Assembly: GCA_933207985.1 (NCBI GenBank)
Contig: OW240915.1
Span: 119,281,895 to 119,345,894 of the forward strand
DNA: 64,000 bases
Source of the DNA: Pelobates cultripes
Lineage: Eukaryota; Chordata; Amphibia; Anura; Pelobatidae
Direction of reading: 5' to 3'
Made by a program: the position numbers and the translations under genes. Position 1 is the stretch's first letter, and each line of letters starts with the position of its first letter. The notes beneath the pieces were generated by a model, which did not search any database, was not told the DNA's origin, and worked only from the letters and a program-made list of their open reading frames with translations. Below are positions 30,235 through 40,979 of the stretch, in pieces.

Positions 30235-30708
30235 TCAAAGATTTAATACTGTCAACAATATATACAAATTAACCAGACATTTCCTTAAATGCATTACGGT
30301 ATTTAATTCCTTGAAGGATTTTTGAAGGTAGGAATCTAGGACCGCAACTGGACACCATTTGTTGTGGGTAGGATAGTATGTTATCTCTACTGTTGGTGCG
30401 TGTTGACTCGTTTCGGAATGTGGTAGAGCCAATAGGTAATGATATATGTGTTTACACATGTGGGATCGTTGAAGACAATGATCTGTCTGAGTGGTGGTTA
30501 TGGTAGTGGATTCTCTGGCCTGAGAAAGGCATAAAAGGCAGTGTGCATGGCTGGTAATGGCCAACTTGGTAGTATAATTGAAAGGTTGTAGCTCTAATAG
30601 GTCCGATAAGGATGGAAAAGTTGGATGGCTATTGGTAATATCTGAGAGGAACGTGGGGGATGGATTCCTGAAAACCTCTGAGTATATTCTTGTCTGGTAT
30701 GATAGCAT
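30235..30708 (-). pseudogene. Tyrosine recombinase-like ORF of the Ngaro-type element
   Basis: A 157-codon minus-strand frame ends just inside repeat Y. It has a segment HAHCLLCLSQARESTTIT, an equivalent of the recombinase helix that normally carries the first catalytic Arg (F-L-R-x-G-E); here the Arg context is altered (CLSQARES). It then has LPHSETSQHAPTVEI and NKWCPVAVLDSYLQK, matching the S-K-T-x-x-x-G-x-x-V-x-I ... C-P-V-x-A-L-x-x-Y-L pattern of DIRS/Ngaro recombinases. These enzymes integrate circular DNA without target duplication. The C-terminal H-x-x-R and Tyr blocks are not visible, so the ORF is probably truncated. The position next to the terminal repeats fits the class. Confidence 0.55.
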
Positions 30709-31402
30709 GAAGTTATGGTAGTTTTGGCCATAGGTTATCCTGTGTTGTTGAATGCCTGTAAAATATATAATTAATGGTGTGTGAGATGGTTTTAGTTTAA
30801 GGTGGCAAAAAATGAAGCAAAACCTAGGAGAAATGTTATGACACCGGTTGAGCTATGTCGTGTTCCAATGAGATACTTTAAAGCCAGGTGAATAGGTGCG
30901 TTCTACAAGTATGGGATGAAAGTGCTAGGTGGGATAGTGCATGCTATGCTGCATGAGTATGTCTAATCCATGATTTTGTCTCTGGAACGAAAGAGTGGCC
31001 GTGACTGTATGGGTGGCTGTAGGAAGCGTATGATGAACGTGCCTGGAATATAAATGAGACAATTGTCGACAAGGATGTATACCACCGCCTGGTACATGAA
31101 AGTAAAAGAAATGTGGTAAGTGGCCAACCAAGTGAGCTCCCCAGCAATACCATGATCGTATGGATGATGAGTGGCATTTGTTGATGATATGACATGTGCT
31201 TAGTTGTCTGAGTAACAACGGATTGATGACCCTGACCATGATTTACCCCATGCCACAGCAGCTGCTTTTAGCGGGGAAAGGATTGCCCATTTTATGCCAT
31301 GTAAGTGCCAGTTTGTAAGGTAGATGGTAGCCGTTTACTGCGTTGATTATACTTACTTAACAAAGCTTCAACCCATGCTTGAGTGATAGCTGTAAAGTTA
31401 GA

Positions 31403-31555
31403 TCAGTGGTGTGTATAGTAAGGAAACTCCTCGGAGGGTATGAGGGAGTTGAGACTTGGGGTAGCGAAAGTGTGTGGTGCCAATAAGTCTATGGTTAGTC
31501 TTTGTTGAAGGGAAGATTCCCTTGTGACAATACCAATGTGTTTGTGTTTGGCGCC
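31403..31555 (-). pseudogene. Reverse transcriptase fragment of the Ngaro-type element (after LTR insertion)
   Basis: Minus-strand reading gives HIGIVTRESSLQQRLTIDLL, APHTFATPSLNSLIPSEEFP. This matches RT blocks 1-2 of DIRS/Ngaro elements (P-x-G-I-V-x-K ... R-L-I-x-D-L-S-A-P-H ... P-S-x-N-S-L-I-P). The reading frame is cut on its 5' side by the solo LTR at 31556-32658; the 5-bp duplication GCGCC marks the break. Sequence past the stop near 31403 (31240-31400) is decayed, and no Y-x-D-D box is seen. Confidence 0.6.
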
Positions 31556-32658
31556 TGTTACAAACTGCCATTTGTAACTGTTGTTATTTGACAAATTGCC
31601 CTGCTTCCCTGTGTTATGGAGAAGCCTAATTGCCAGCCTTCTGCCCCATGACTATGGACCTAGTGTGTATGGCGATTTGACTGTATTTGTGGGATCTGAG
31701 CGCTGTTTGGATATATTGAGCGCTCAGATCCAAGCCATCTGGGGATAGGTTGAATGTGGGGGTTCTGTTCAGTTCAATAGGAGTTATGTATTTTTGTGTC
31801 TTTTTGTGTCTTTTGCTGACATGTGGTTAATGGAGTCTGCCTCTATCCCTGGATAATTGGATTACTTTCCCCATTGTCCAGGATAGAGGGCTCTGTAAAT
31901 CCGGTTTGGGCCAGAAAACCATGCTGCCAGCTAGGCCCCAAAAGATACTTTTGCTAACTTTTGAACCCCTTGTCTGATTTGTGCCAGTTTTTAATATGTT
32001 GCTCCCCTGAATGGATTGATTCTAAATATGTATTTTTATGAAGATTGGATGTGTAGTTTGGAAGTTATAGTACATGGATAAAAACTGTATTTTTACTGCC
32101 TGTGTTTAATTATGTTAACCCATTGTGCAACATAATTAGATCACAGGCAGAGGGGAGGAGTTTTGTGTGTAATTGCTGGGAGTGTTTCTGTAATGTACAT
32201 TTATTATTGGTTGTTTTATACCTCCCTGTGGGCGGTCCTGTATTTGCAAGACTGTAATAAAAACCAGGCTGGGTGTGCCAGCACCTCAGATCTTCTTGAC
32301 CCTCTAACTTGCAGCCTTGACTCATGTTTGTAGGGGACAGCTATAATCACTACAGGGATTGCTATGCTCTTCATACTCCCTTAGCTACTGAGCTCTTGTA
32401 AGAGCTCTTGTTCCTGATCCTGCTTCGCTCTGCAGAAGGAAGAGGTTCACCTACTGGAACCTGGAGCCTGGTCGTGGGTCCAGGGCACAGAGCAGACGGC
32501 GAGATACCAGCCCAGCAGCGGTGGTTCGTGGAGTCTGCAGTACTTATGGTGGCTACGCAGTAGTTATGGTGTCTACGGTGCTGATGGGCCTTTGGTGAGC
32601 GCTAGGAGCATCCTTTTCTACGGTCCAACTTCCGGCCAGCCTGGAGGCAACCGTAACA
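31556..32658 (+). mobile_element. Solo LTR (TGTTAC...GTAACA family) with 5-bp TSD GCGCC
   Basis: Starts TGTTACAAACTGCC, ends GGAGGCAACCGTAACA. It is flanked by GCGCC at 31551-31555 and 32659-32663, an exact 5-bp duplication. Contains GAGAAGCCTAATTGCCAGCC, the CTCAGATCCAAGCCATCTGG block, the paired GGATAATTGGATTACTTTCC / CATTGTCCAGGATAG motif, AATAAAAACC near 32262, and GGGATTGCTATGCTCTTCAT. It lies within the Ngaro-type RT, so it is younger than that element. Confidence 0.85.
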
Positions 32659-32793
32659 GCGCCATGCTGTAAATGGTGGAGATTGGAAAACCCAAGTAAA
32701 AACCCCTCTGCAAATCTTGGCTATGTGTGTGTTTACAGCCAATGGTTCTGTTGTGCTGACTGTAAGTGAGGGCATGCTATATTCCTTGAGGGT

Positions 32794-33111
32794 TTATTTA
32801 TGATACCTGTATGGGAGCCCTTTGAAGCTCCAGAGCCTTAGTAAATCTACTACAAGTCTGGAAGGGTGATGAGTCAGTAGTGTTGAAAATGCATTGGTGT
32901 GTACAGATGGTGAGTACATTATTTGTAAGTTGTATTGGGACACATGGTTTGTCATGTGCCCTGAATGATTTGAACATATATGCAACAGTCTATATGCAAT
33001 GCAACTACTAATACCAATTGTCTCTGGTAGTTCAGAGGTGCTGGTACCTGGAGCCTGAGAGTGCTCGTCCGTTTGTTTGGGAGAAAATCCCTTCAGTATG
33101 GGTACCTGCAC
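32794..33111 (-). pseudogene. Upstream RT-region fragment of the Ngaro-type element
   Basis: A 105-codon minus-strand frame ends with NAFSTLLTHHPSRLVVDLLR and LWSFKGLPYRYHK. This resembles the region just before RT block 1 in DIRS/Ngaro elements (L-x-x-H-P-x-x-x-x-V-x-x-L-x-x-G-F-x-x-G-F). The N-terminal part (FSPKQTDEHSQAPGTS) may be gag or a linker. It lies on the far side of the solo LTR from the RT fragment, in the order expected for one interrupted ORF. Weak by itself; the context makes it plausible. Confidence 0.5.
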
Positions 33112-33400
33112 AAATAAGCATCTCTACATATTCCAAATGCCAACACAACCAAGGGATGGTCAGTTCCCGATTTACCTAGAATACCTGGGTCTGACCATCA
33201 TAGATACATCATCATACATATTTATGCCTTGTTTCCTCAATGTGCCGGGATCATATGTGCAGGGTTAACGTCTTGTACCAAGAATTGATTGTACCAGGTA
33301 ACCGAGTTTCGGTTGGTGCTGGTTGTACAGTAGCGTGAGGCCCAGCCTTGTGAGGGCTGTGACCGACTCGAGATTGCCAGTCTGTCGTAAATTTTTTGGC

Positions 33401-33634
33401 TCATGAGTTTATGAGTGAGGCTAGCATGGCCTGGGTGTCACCTGAGTAGGTGTTGCTGGGCCTTCCCCTGCCTCCATGTTGTCCGTTGATGTATGGAGGA
33501 GTTTGAATAACTCTGCTTTCCTTGCTGTGGCAGGGTAGGGGATTTGTCGCCTCCTTAGGTCGGAGCCACATCTCCTCTGCTTGAAGGTGTATCACTTCTA
33601 GCCGGGGTGCCAGGAAGAGGTGATTCTTCACCAT
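33401..33634 (-). pseudogene. Unrecognised minus-strand ORF in the Ngaro-type element
   Basis: The 77-codon frame has no domain I recognise. It is basic and Pro/Ser-rich, and lies where a gag-like ORF1 would be expected on the minus strand (upstream of RT). It may be a gag remnant or a chance frame. Its N-terminal end overlaps the start of the 520-bp tandem duplication. Confidence 0.25.
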
Positions 33635-34622
33635 CTTTTTGAGAAATACTTAAATAACAATAAAGATTGCAATTATTATTTGTACCCAGGGGTCTTGTAC
33701 TGGCTTGCTAGCTAAGCCGTAAGGCGAAACGATTAGGCTTGGTGTTTTTTGGTGACTGGTGAGGCCCTGCTAGTTGCCAAGTGGCTTGAGAGGCTCTATC
33801 TATGCTTGGCGCGAGGGGATTTTTTGTGGCCACCGAACGTTGTGGCAGGATGTTGGCCTCTCGGTGACAGTAACCAGAAAATAGGAAGGGGAGTGACAGG
33901 TGAGGCCCTCTCTATGATACAATGCGAGGCGGCTAGCTCACGAGTGGCCCGAGGGGTGTATGCCTCCTAGTGTGAGGCGGGGTGTTGGCCTCGCGGGACC
34001 ACTAACCAAAACGTAAAGCAGAGAAAACAGGGGGTAATACCTATTGGGCCATAGAACCCTAATTGCCAGTACATTACTACTACTCCAGGGAAGGTAAGAG
34101 ATGAAGGTGTATCACTTCTAGCCGGGGTGCTAGGAAGAGGTGATTCTTTACCATCTTTTTGAGAAATACTTAAATAACAATAAAATTGCAATTATATATT
34201 TGTACCCAGGGGTCTTGTACCGGCTTGCTAGCTAAGCCGTAAGGCGAAACGATTAGGCTTGGTGTTTTTTGGTGACTGGTGAGGCCCTGCTAGTTGCTAA
34301 GTGGCTTGAGAGGCTCTATCTATGCTTGGCGCGAGGGGATTTTGTGTGGCCACCGAACGTTGTGGCAGGATGTTGGCCTCTCGGTGACAGTAACCAGAAA
34401 AATAGGAAGGGGAGTGACAGGTGAGGCCCTCTCTATGATACAATGCGAGGCGGCTAGCTCACGAGTGGCCCGAGGGGTGTATGCCTCCGAGTGTGAGGCG
34501 GGGTGTTGGCCTCGCGGGACCACTAACCGAAGCATAATGCAGAGAAAAAGGGGGTAATACCTATTGGGCCCTAGAACCCTAATTGCCAGTACACTATTAC
34601 TATTCCAGGGAAGGTAAGAGAT
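33583..34622. repeat. 520-bp tandem duplication (two copies)
   Basis: 33583-34102 and 34103-34622 are near-identical copies, both starting GAAGGTGTATCACTTCTAGC and ending GGGAAGGTAAGAGAT. They differ by a few substitutions and small indels (for example GATTTTTTGTGG versus GATTTTGTGTGG). The unit is inside the 5' part (minus-strand sense) of the Ngaro-type element. No gene is seen. Confidence 0.9.
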
Positions 34623-36221
34623 GGATAACTACCTGAGCAGGTGTACGTACCTGGTAGTATGGTATTGAACCTGACAATCTGTATAGGTTTTTAAGTAGTA
34701 ACTGTAACCTGAATGGATAAAATCGTATGGCATAAGGAAATATGGCATAGACCAAGCTTATCTTAAAACATACAGTATAAGTGAAAGTAAAGTGCCGTGA
34801 TATGTAAATATTAAACATAATATCCATACTGGTTAAATATGTATCAATCTTAACCCATTAAGTGCCGTATGTATGTGAACCATATTACCAGTTACGTATA
34901 TACAGATGTGTGTGCTACTGTATAATAATATGTGTATTTATAACAGATGTTGATATACTTCTTGCTATGTGAATTGTTGTATGCCTTATTGAATGGTCAG
35001 TGAACATGGTGTTGCAAAATGCAAGTGCACTGGAGATCTGCCGAGTGCCCTATAGGTGGCAGTGTAGTTGATACTGATTGGTATGTGAAATGTTGTTTTC
35101 TGTTGACCTATAGGGGTCAGTGTTTTTGTGTTTGTAAAACCCCATGAAAAACCCCATGAAAATTGTCAATGTACTTGACAGACCTGTAGGTGGCAGTGTT
35201 GACAGAACCACTGTTAGTCTTGATGTGAAATGTAAATTATTGTGAATTAAACCTGAAGTTGAGCCCGTGTTGGAGTTTAATTTATGGTTATGTTTAAAAC
35301 AATCTTATGTGTAATTTATATTGGCTGGTAATTGTATATGACATGTGAAGACAGTTTTGCTGTTGACCAGTAGGGGTCAGAAATGCTGATTGTATGGTAA
35401 AATACCCTTTAACCCCTGAAGGATACATGACATGTGTGACATATCATGATTCCCTTTATTCCAGAGTTTGGTCCTTAAGGGGTTAATCCAAATGCAAGGT
35501 TAACGTGAGATTTTGAGAGTGACCTGTAGGAGTCAGTGTGGTTTATGTGAAACATTGTTCGTGAGCTAGTCCCCAGCATTATAGTTGTATGACAGGGAAA
35601 CAAACAGTGCCAGTTTGACAATATACAATAAGTGAACATAATAACTTAATAACAGTCATTGTAACAAACCAAAGTTCTGTTCGTGGGTTGTAAACGCACG
35701 AAACGTGTGTGTTGTACAATAGTAAATGCATGAACTAGTTCCCGTTTGGTAGAAAATTGCACGAACCGTGAGCCTGGTATGTCAGGGAAACAAAACGAAA
35801 CGAGCAGTGAGATTCGAAATGCACGCACAGAATTGCCTAGTATGTTTAGGCAATTGAAACAGAATGTGTTCCCGTTTGGAAGTATGCTAATGCTCAAAAT
35901 GAGCAAGTGACAGATATAAACAAGTGAATTTAAACGAATGATATGCAGGAACATGCAATGGTTTTAGGACAGATTTAGACAAAATGCAGCCGTAAAGTGA
36001 GGACCTGACTCATGCATGGTGCCGTGGGACTGATGCCTGGCGTAACGGGTAGGTCGACTTACGGTTTGTGAGTCACTTGGACACCATCCACAGCGATAGA
36101 TTGAAGAAAGAATGTGGAAGGCCGGAAAAGCCTGTGGCTGAATTCCTGACACAGCTCAGCTTAGAAAACCTCATGGAGTAATCAGGTAAAATGGCGTCTG
36201 GATGACCCGGAAGTGGAAATT
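34623..36221. other. Non-coding 5' region of the Ngaro-type element
   Basis: No domain-bearing ORF on either strand. The recurring CCTRTAGGNGTCAGTGT words (for example 35107, 35191, 35366, 35522) look like a decayed dispersed motif. A small MITE lies at 35409-35487. Confidence 0.4.
35409..35487. mobile_element. Small MITE (about 75 bp), copy 1
   Basis: Ends TTTAACCCCTGAAGGA and TCCTTAAGGGGTTAA are inverted. The interior ACATGACATGTGTGACATAT is shared with the copy at 59853-59929. No coding capacity. Confidence 0.65.
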
Positions 36222-36331
36222 ATTCTGATGCTGACCTCAAGCGATATGAGTCAGGTAAGGGGTGTCCCTTATATAGGGGAGTGAATTAATTTAAGCCCCT
36301 CCCACAAATACAGGCCAAATGGCCTTAAAAC

Positions 36332-36581
36332 ATATTATAAAAAAAATAATAATTAAAAATAAATAAAAATTTTAAAAATATATATTTTTTAAATTACATA
36401 TGTCATTTTATTCTAACTGTATTTTGATATTAATATATATATATACATTTATATCAAAATACACTTAGAATGAAATGATATATATATATATATATCTACG
36501 TATATCTCTTTAACGACCATGGACGTACCATGTACGTCCGACAAAAAAACGTCCATTAAGAACCGTGGACGTACCTCGTAT
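36332..36581. other. AT-rich stretch and GTACGTCC foldback sequence
   Basis: (TA)n tracts near 36433 and 36480, then GACCATGGACGTACCATGTACGTCC with a related GTGGACGTACC downstream, a small foldback repeat into which the provirus inserted. No gene. Confidence 0.5.
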
Positions 36582-37016
36582 TGTGGTGGAATCTCGGTAA
36601 AAATAAATTTAGTAGGCCAAAATCTCCATGTGGCATATGTGTATGTTGTGTCAGTTGGTTAGCTACATGTAGCTAGGATACTGTCATCAGTGTACTGAGC
36701 ATGTGCAGGAATGCAGGAACTGAAATTGCACTTATTTCCTTTGTCTTGGATGGGCCATGTGGTTTGACTAGATGTACAAGTCTATATTCTGCTCATTGAT
36801 TGGTTAAAGGTATATGTGGGTGTAGCTATTAATGGGAGGAGTTATGTGCCTATATAGGGAGCCTGCACTATTGTTCAGGGCTCAGAACTTGCTGTATTTT
36901 TGGTGACATTAGTCCCTCTGAGTCCCGATCGGTGATCCAATAAAGAATCTCCTCCTTCCTGAAGAAACCTGTGTCCATCTCTCTGTACTTTGCTTCCGTC
37001 AGTTTCTCCGGTATCA
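36582..37016 (+). repeat. ERV 5' LTR
   Basis: It begins TGTGGTGG and ends GTATCA. TATA-like CCTATATAGGG is at about 36850, AATAAA at 36939-36944, and the paired U3 words CATGTAGCTAGG are present. Only one mismatch to the 3' LTR was seen on direct comparison. Confidence 0.9.
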
Positions 37017-37018
37017 TT

Positions 37019-37036
37019 TGGTGCATTGGCCGGGAA
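37019..37036 (+). promoter_or_regulatory. Primer binding site, tRNA-Gly(GCC) type
   Basis: TGGTGCATTGGCCGGGAA lies 2 nt after the LTR end. It is the complement of the 3' end of vertebrate tRNA-Gly(GCC) plus CCA, as I remember that tRNA (CCCGGCCAATGCACCA). The match covers at least 16 of the 18 nt. Confidence 0.8.
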
Positions 37037-37240
37037 GCTCATCGTTCAACGGTAGCTGAGAGGCAGAGGCGTGAGACGGTCTATCTTTGCCCACGTTCTC
37101 TACGGCTGCACCCCTGAACTTCTGCGTGGACCTCCCTTCGTCTCGGCGCCACTGGTCTGTTGTCCAGGAGATCATCGGCCTCTACGTAAGAAGTGCTGGG
37201 GTGTCCCCGTCGATGAGTGTGAACTCAGGTTCAGGAACGA

Positions 37241-37250
37241 GGAGGTAAGA
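37241..37250 (+). promoter_or_regulatory. Candidate major splice donor of the ERV
   Basis: GGAG|GTAAGA fits the donor consensus, with GT at 37245-37246, in the leader between PBS and gag. A matching candidate env acceptor (TTTTTATGATTTTTCAG) ends at 40976. Confidence 0.5.
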
Positions 37251-38574
37251 CAACTGCTGTTTTAGGCGGCAGACCCACTAGGGGTATACCGATTGTGCGG
37301 TAGGCCCAAAAGGGGTTTAAATCTGTGTATGGAATCTGCCCCCTCTGTCGGAGGGAAGGAGCGAAGGCGCACCGCTCGATCGAACGCTCTTTAGTAAGAC
37401 CGTTTTGATCTGGTTAGTCAGGCGGGGTCCTGTGTAAATAGCCCTAGCCGGACACCGGTGTCTTGTCTAGACTAGCGTTCTAGGGTGTATATTACGTTCG
37501 CTAGCTCTCAACCTATCTTGGCTAAGTGGGAAGGCGTGTAAATTTGGAACCCACTAGACTTTTGATAGAGTAAATAGACTAGAAGGGCAATTTCCGCCCT
37601 CTAGTTCGCTATATGTGGTGCTTGGGCAGTGTGGCTAACCAAAACGGGTGTATATAGTTTTAGGTAGTCTATTCAAGGTACTGGCCAATAGTTTAGTTGG
37701 GATTATTGTAAATGTTGTTAAATATATTGTAGTTGGTGAATTGGTTAACTTGTATGTCCTACTAGAAAGTTAGAGCTCTGCTGTCTAGTGGGAGTGTAAA
37801 TTGTGTGTATAACTGTAAAATAGCGCACGGTACCATAACTACTGACATGTACCATAACCACTGACATTGTGTAAAATTACTAACAATTGCTGTTTTATGT
37901 TATATGTATAATACCATAACTGTTACTAACTGATCTGTGACTTTAAAACTGTATTATAACCACTTACTAACTGTACCATAACCACTGACTGTAAAGATGA
38001 GGTTACTAGAATGTGATATAGTTGGTTAGTCAAAAGTTGATTTATAGTACAGATAATTGTAGAGATGAATTTGTTGAAATGTTATGTGATCGGTTAGTTT
38101 ATATGGATTAATAGCGTGGATAGTTGTATGGTTTGAATAATAGTTACATTGATAAGTGTATAGTCTTTGGTGGGTTTTTGATTTAATTTCGTGTGTGCGA
38201 CGTCGTGATATTGTTGAGCATGTGAGGATCCTGTGTGTGTGTTTGGGCCTAGTGACTGCGCAATGTGTTGCTGGTGATAAGGAGATTGGTGTGACTGTTG
38301 AAACTGTGTGTATATTTGTACAGCTTTTTGAATCAGACGTTCTGTTGAAATAATCTGATTCACTTGGCTGTTAGTCTTTTGTCTTGTATGTTTAAAAAAA
38401 AAAGTAGGGAGTAGCTTGTCCTGGTGGCCGCATGGCCTCCATGTAGCAGTCTTCACTTAAATTTAGTGCAGAGTGTACATGTGGCTGTAACTAGTAGGCT
38501 GGAATTCTATGATCAGTTTCTATATATTGACTGTTGGAAACTGATTGTTGCCTTGGTGAATTAAACTGTGTCAT

Positions 38575-39700
38575 ATGGGAAACAATGTAGCCACATGGTG
38601 GTCAGAACTAAGGACTTAATTACAACTGCTTTGGACATCCCCTCCCCCCCCCTGGCATCTGATTACCAACCCCCCAAACATCCTCCAGAGCCAGAGTAGC
38701 CACGCCCATTTCTGGCTGGTATAATCAGTATTTGCACTCCCCCTGCTCTACTGTCCCCGCCTACCCACATACCTATCTGTTCCTGTGTTTCAAACTCTTG
38801 TATTTCTGTACTACCCCTCCCCCTAATCAATGATCATTGGTATCAGATGGTATATTGGTTTTTTTTAGTTACTGGATGGGCCCCTCCCAGCTTTGTCCAA
38901 AATGTCCCCTTTTACTAAACTACAAACTGAAATGTTTAATTTACCTTAGAACTAAAGATTTAATCAAGCCTAGCTAGCAGGGTGGACATTGATTAAAATA
39001 AGTAATAATAAAATAGGACATAATTAATTAAAGTCTATTTGTTTCATTTGACTTTAGGGAGGCACTCTAAGCCACCTACTGGCCATCTTCGGGAGTTACA
39101 TTGATAATACATTGTTTATAACAGATAGATGTAGGATTGCTTACCCTATTTTAATATATTTATTGCTATAAGGTTTTATTTTATGTATAAATATATTAAA
39201 AGTTGAGTTTTCTTATTAGACCCATAAAGATTATTTTGATACAATTACCCTCTGGTGACACCTACTGGTAGGTTTTTGGTTTAACACTTTAAAAAAAAAA
39301 CAAAAAAAAACGTTTTTTCATCCACCAAATGCTGACTAATAAAATTATCTTACTACTCCTAGACTGGAACCTATTATTGGGCAGCCTTGCCGAAGTCCCA
39401 TATTAGACACTGCTTGAGTCAAATAGGTTGTATACTCCCTTTAATCCAGAGGCCCCTGAAAACTTCTGAATGATAGACTCAGCATTTGTCAGCCAGGCCC
39501 AAGGTGATAGTAAAAGGAAATTAAAGAAAATTAGAGGGATTTGCAGGGATGTCCATAATACAGCTAATGGAGATTGCAAATACAGTATATATGAATAGGG
39601 AGATGGAGGAAGAACGTAAAATGAGGAAAAAGGCAGATATGCTAGCGGTAGCTATCTTAAGTGTAGAAAGACAGGGAAGTGAATAGAGGAGACGAGAATA
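38575..39700 (+). pseudogene. ERV gag matrix/capsid region, decayed
   Basis: An ATG at 38575 begins MGNNVATWWSELRT and is then stopped by TAA within 15 codons. A Gly after the start Met is the usual myristoylation signal of gammaretrovirus-type matrix. A Pro-rich stretch follows. From 38800 to 39360 no capsid motif is readable. A weak capsid-end frame (FNPEAPENF, DSAFVSQAQGDSKRKLKKI) appears at about 39440-39540. Gag is therefore non-functional. The long leader 37037-38574 has no ORF I recognise. Confidence 0.5.
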
Positions 39701-39716
39701 GGCTGAGCAAGGGACT

Positions 39717-40387
39717 TTAAGTAGGAATTAATGTGCGTATTGTAGAAAGGAGGGACATTGGAAGAGTGAGTGTCCACAGAGAGAGCAGTATGAAGGTGAT
39801 AGACAAGGAGAGAGAAGGGTACGAGGAGGTTATAGTGGTAGTTATAGAGTAAGAGGAAGTTTTAGAGGGAATGGTGGGAATAGTAGAGGAAGTGTTCAAG
39901 GAGACAGATACTATCCACCCACGCAGAGACCTAGAGAAAGAGAGGATAGAGATTTTGTGGGTCTGGCTGACACTATCATGGAAGACTATTGATACCGACT
40001 GGGCTCCATCCCACTTGGTCGAGCGGAGCCTATGGTCGATGTAGCAATAGGGGGAAAGAGAAGTTCTTTCATGATCGACACAGGTGCTGAACATTCTGTG
40101 GTGACTAAGATGGTGGCTCCGCCTTCGGGGAAGACTATAACTGTGATAGGAGCTACTGGGAGAAGTGAAGCTAGACCGGTTCTTAAGAGTCGCACTTGTA
40201 TTCTGGGAGGCCATGTGGTGAAGCATTAGTTCCTATATATGCCAGAGTGTCCGATTCAACTTTTAGGACGAGATCTATTATCGAAGCTTTAAACTCAGAT
40301 AACCTTTTACCTAATGGATTAACATCTCTGAAGTTTAAGGGATTACCAGGCATAATGGTGATATCGGTGCCAAGGGAAGAAGAATGA
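39717..40387 (+). pseudogene. ERV gag nucleocapsid and protease
   Basis: The nucleocapsid zinc finger CAYCRKEGHWKSEC (39732-39773) is a CX2CX4HX4C knuckle that binds genomic RNA. A basic Gly/Arg/Ser-rich tail follows. The retroviral aspartic protease is at 40032-40229 (VDVAIGGKRSSFMIDTGAEH; active-site D-T-G at about 40078), with a later LLGRDLLS block in another frame. Gag and protease are separated by a stop (TAT TGA at about 39990). Protease is interrupted by a frameshift at about 40226. It is not a functional polyprotein. The order gag-pro matches class I ERVs. Confidence 0.75.
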
Positions 40388-40920
40388 CGCTTCTATTCCA
40401 TAGTGACAAGTGTTAACCCTAAGAGTGATGAATCCTTACTTGACATTCCAGGAGTATGGGAAGAAAATAATCCTCCAGGACTTGCTCGTAATATCCCACC
40501 AATACATATTGAGTTAAAGCTCGGGGTGTATCCTGTTAGCCTTTGTATGTTGTTCTTTTATCTACCCCAACAGCTGTAAAGGTGGCGGAAGTGACTCCTT
40601 GGATTCATCATTCTAAGGTTAAACCAGCAGCAGACTCTTGGCAAGCTACTCCAGATCCTGAGAATCCTTGCAGGACCCGGTTGAAGCGTGCAACTCAGTC
40701 GGAGTGACGAGGGGATAGCGAGACATTCTAGTTAAAAGTCTACAAAGATCATCAAGTAGGTGTTTTGACGGCCATAATAAAGCCTGACCACCTGCCTACG
40801 TGTCATAGCCAGAGTATCTTGAAGGGATCTCTGTGAAGGAAAGTGAGGATCAGAAGAACAACATCCTTGCAGCCCTCACAATCGGGAAGCTGAGAGGCCA
40901 TCGCACGGTAGAAGAAAAAT
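40388..40920 (+). pseudogene. ERV pol remnant: RT start joined to integrase C-terminus
   Basis: A short segment typical of the region before RT (SLLDIPGVWEENNPPGLARN) ends at about 40550. The sequence then continues with the integrase C-terminal domain (VAEVTPWIHHSKVKP, about 40580), and env starts at about 40980. Thus most of RT, all of RNase H, and the catalytic core of integrase are deleted. The segment 40570-40920 is colinear with 26655-26960, which belongs to a related older element. Multiple stops are present. Confidence 0.7.
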
Positions 40921-40979
40921 GAGGATTTCAGGAATAATGTGTTTTATTGTGTCTTAGTATTTTTATGATTTTTCAGGAA

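Larger units (their letters stand above)
29785..36331 (-). mobile_element. Ngaro-type (tyrosine-recombinase) retroelement with split direct repeats
   Basis: Two repeat pairs define it. X is 36222-36331 and 29987-30096 (110 bp, one mismatch seen). Y is 30097-30223 and 29785-29911 (127 bp, two mismatches seen). On the minus strand the order is X, internal region, Y, X, Y, which is the A1-internal-B1-A2-B2 arrangement of Ngaro/PAT-like elements. The internal region holds RT fragments and a tyrosine-recombinase-like ORF in the expected order (RT, then recombinase next to Y). A 75-bp segment (29912-29986) separates the last X and Y. A solo LTR (31556-32658) interrupts the RT. Confidence 0.7.

Noticed and set aside
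36577..36581. Exact 4-bp target duplication for the provirus
   Set aside because: The flanks are GTAT and GTAA; one mismatch, so only an imperfect duplication can be stated.
37019..37036. tRNA gene
   Set aside because: Only the 3' acceptor complement is present, next to an LTR; it is a primer site. No complete tRNA gene was noticed elsewhere in the window.
38094..38456. 120-codon minus-strand ORF in the ERV leader
   Set aside because: Antisense to the provirus, low complexity, no domain.
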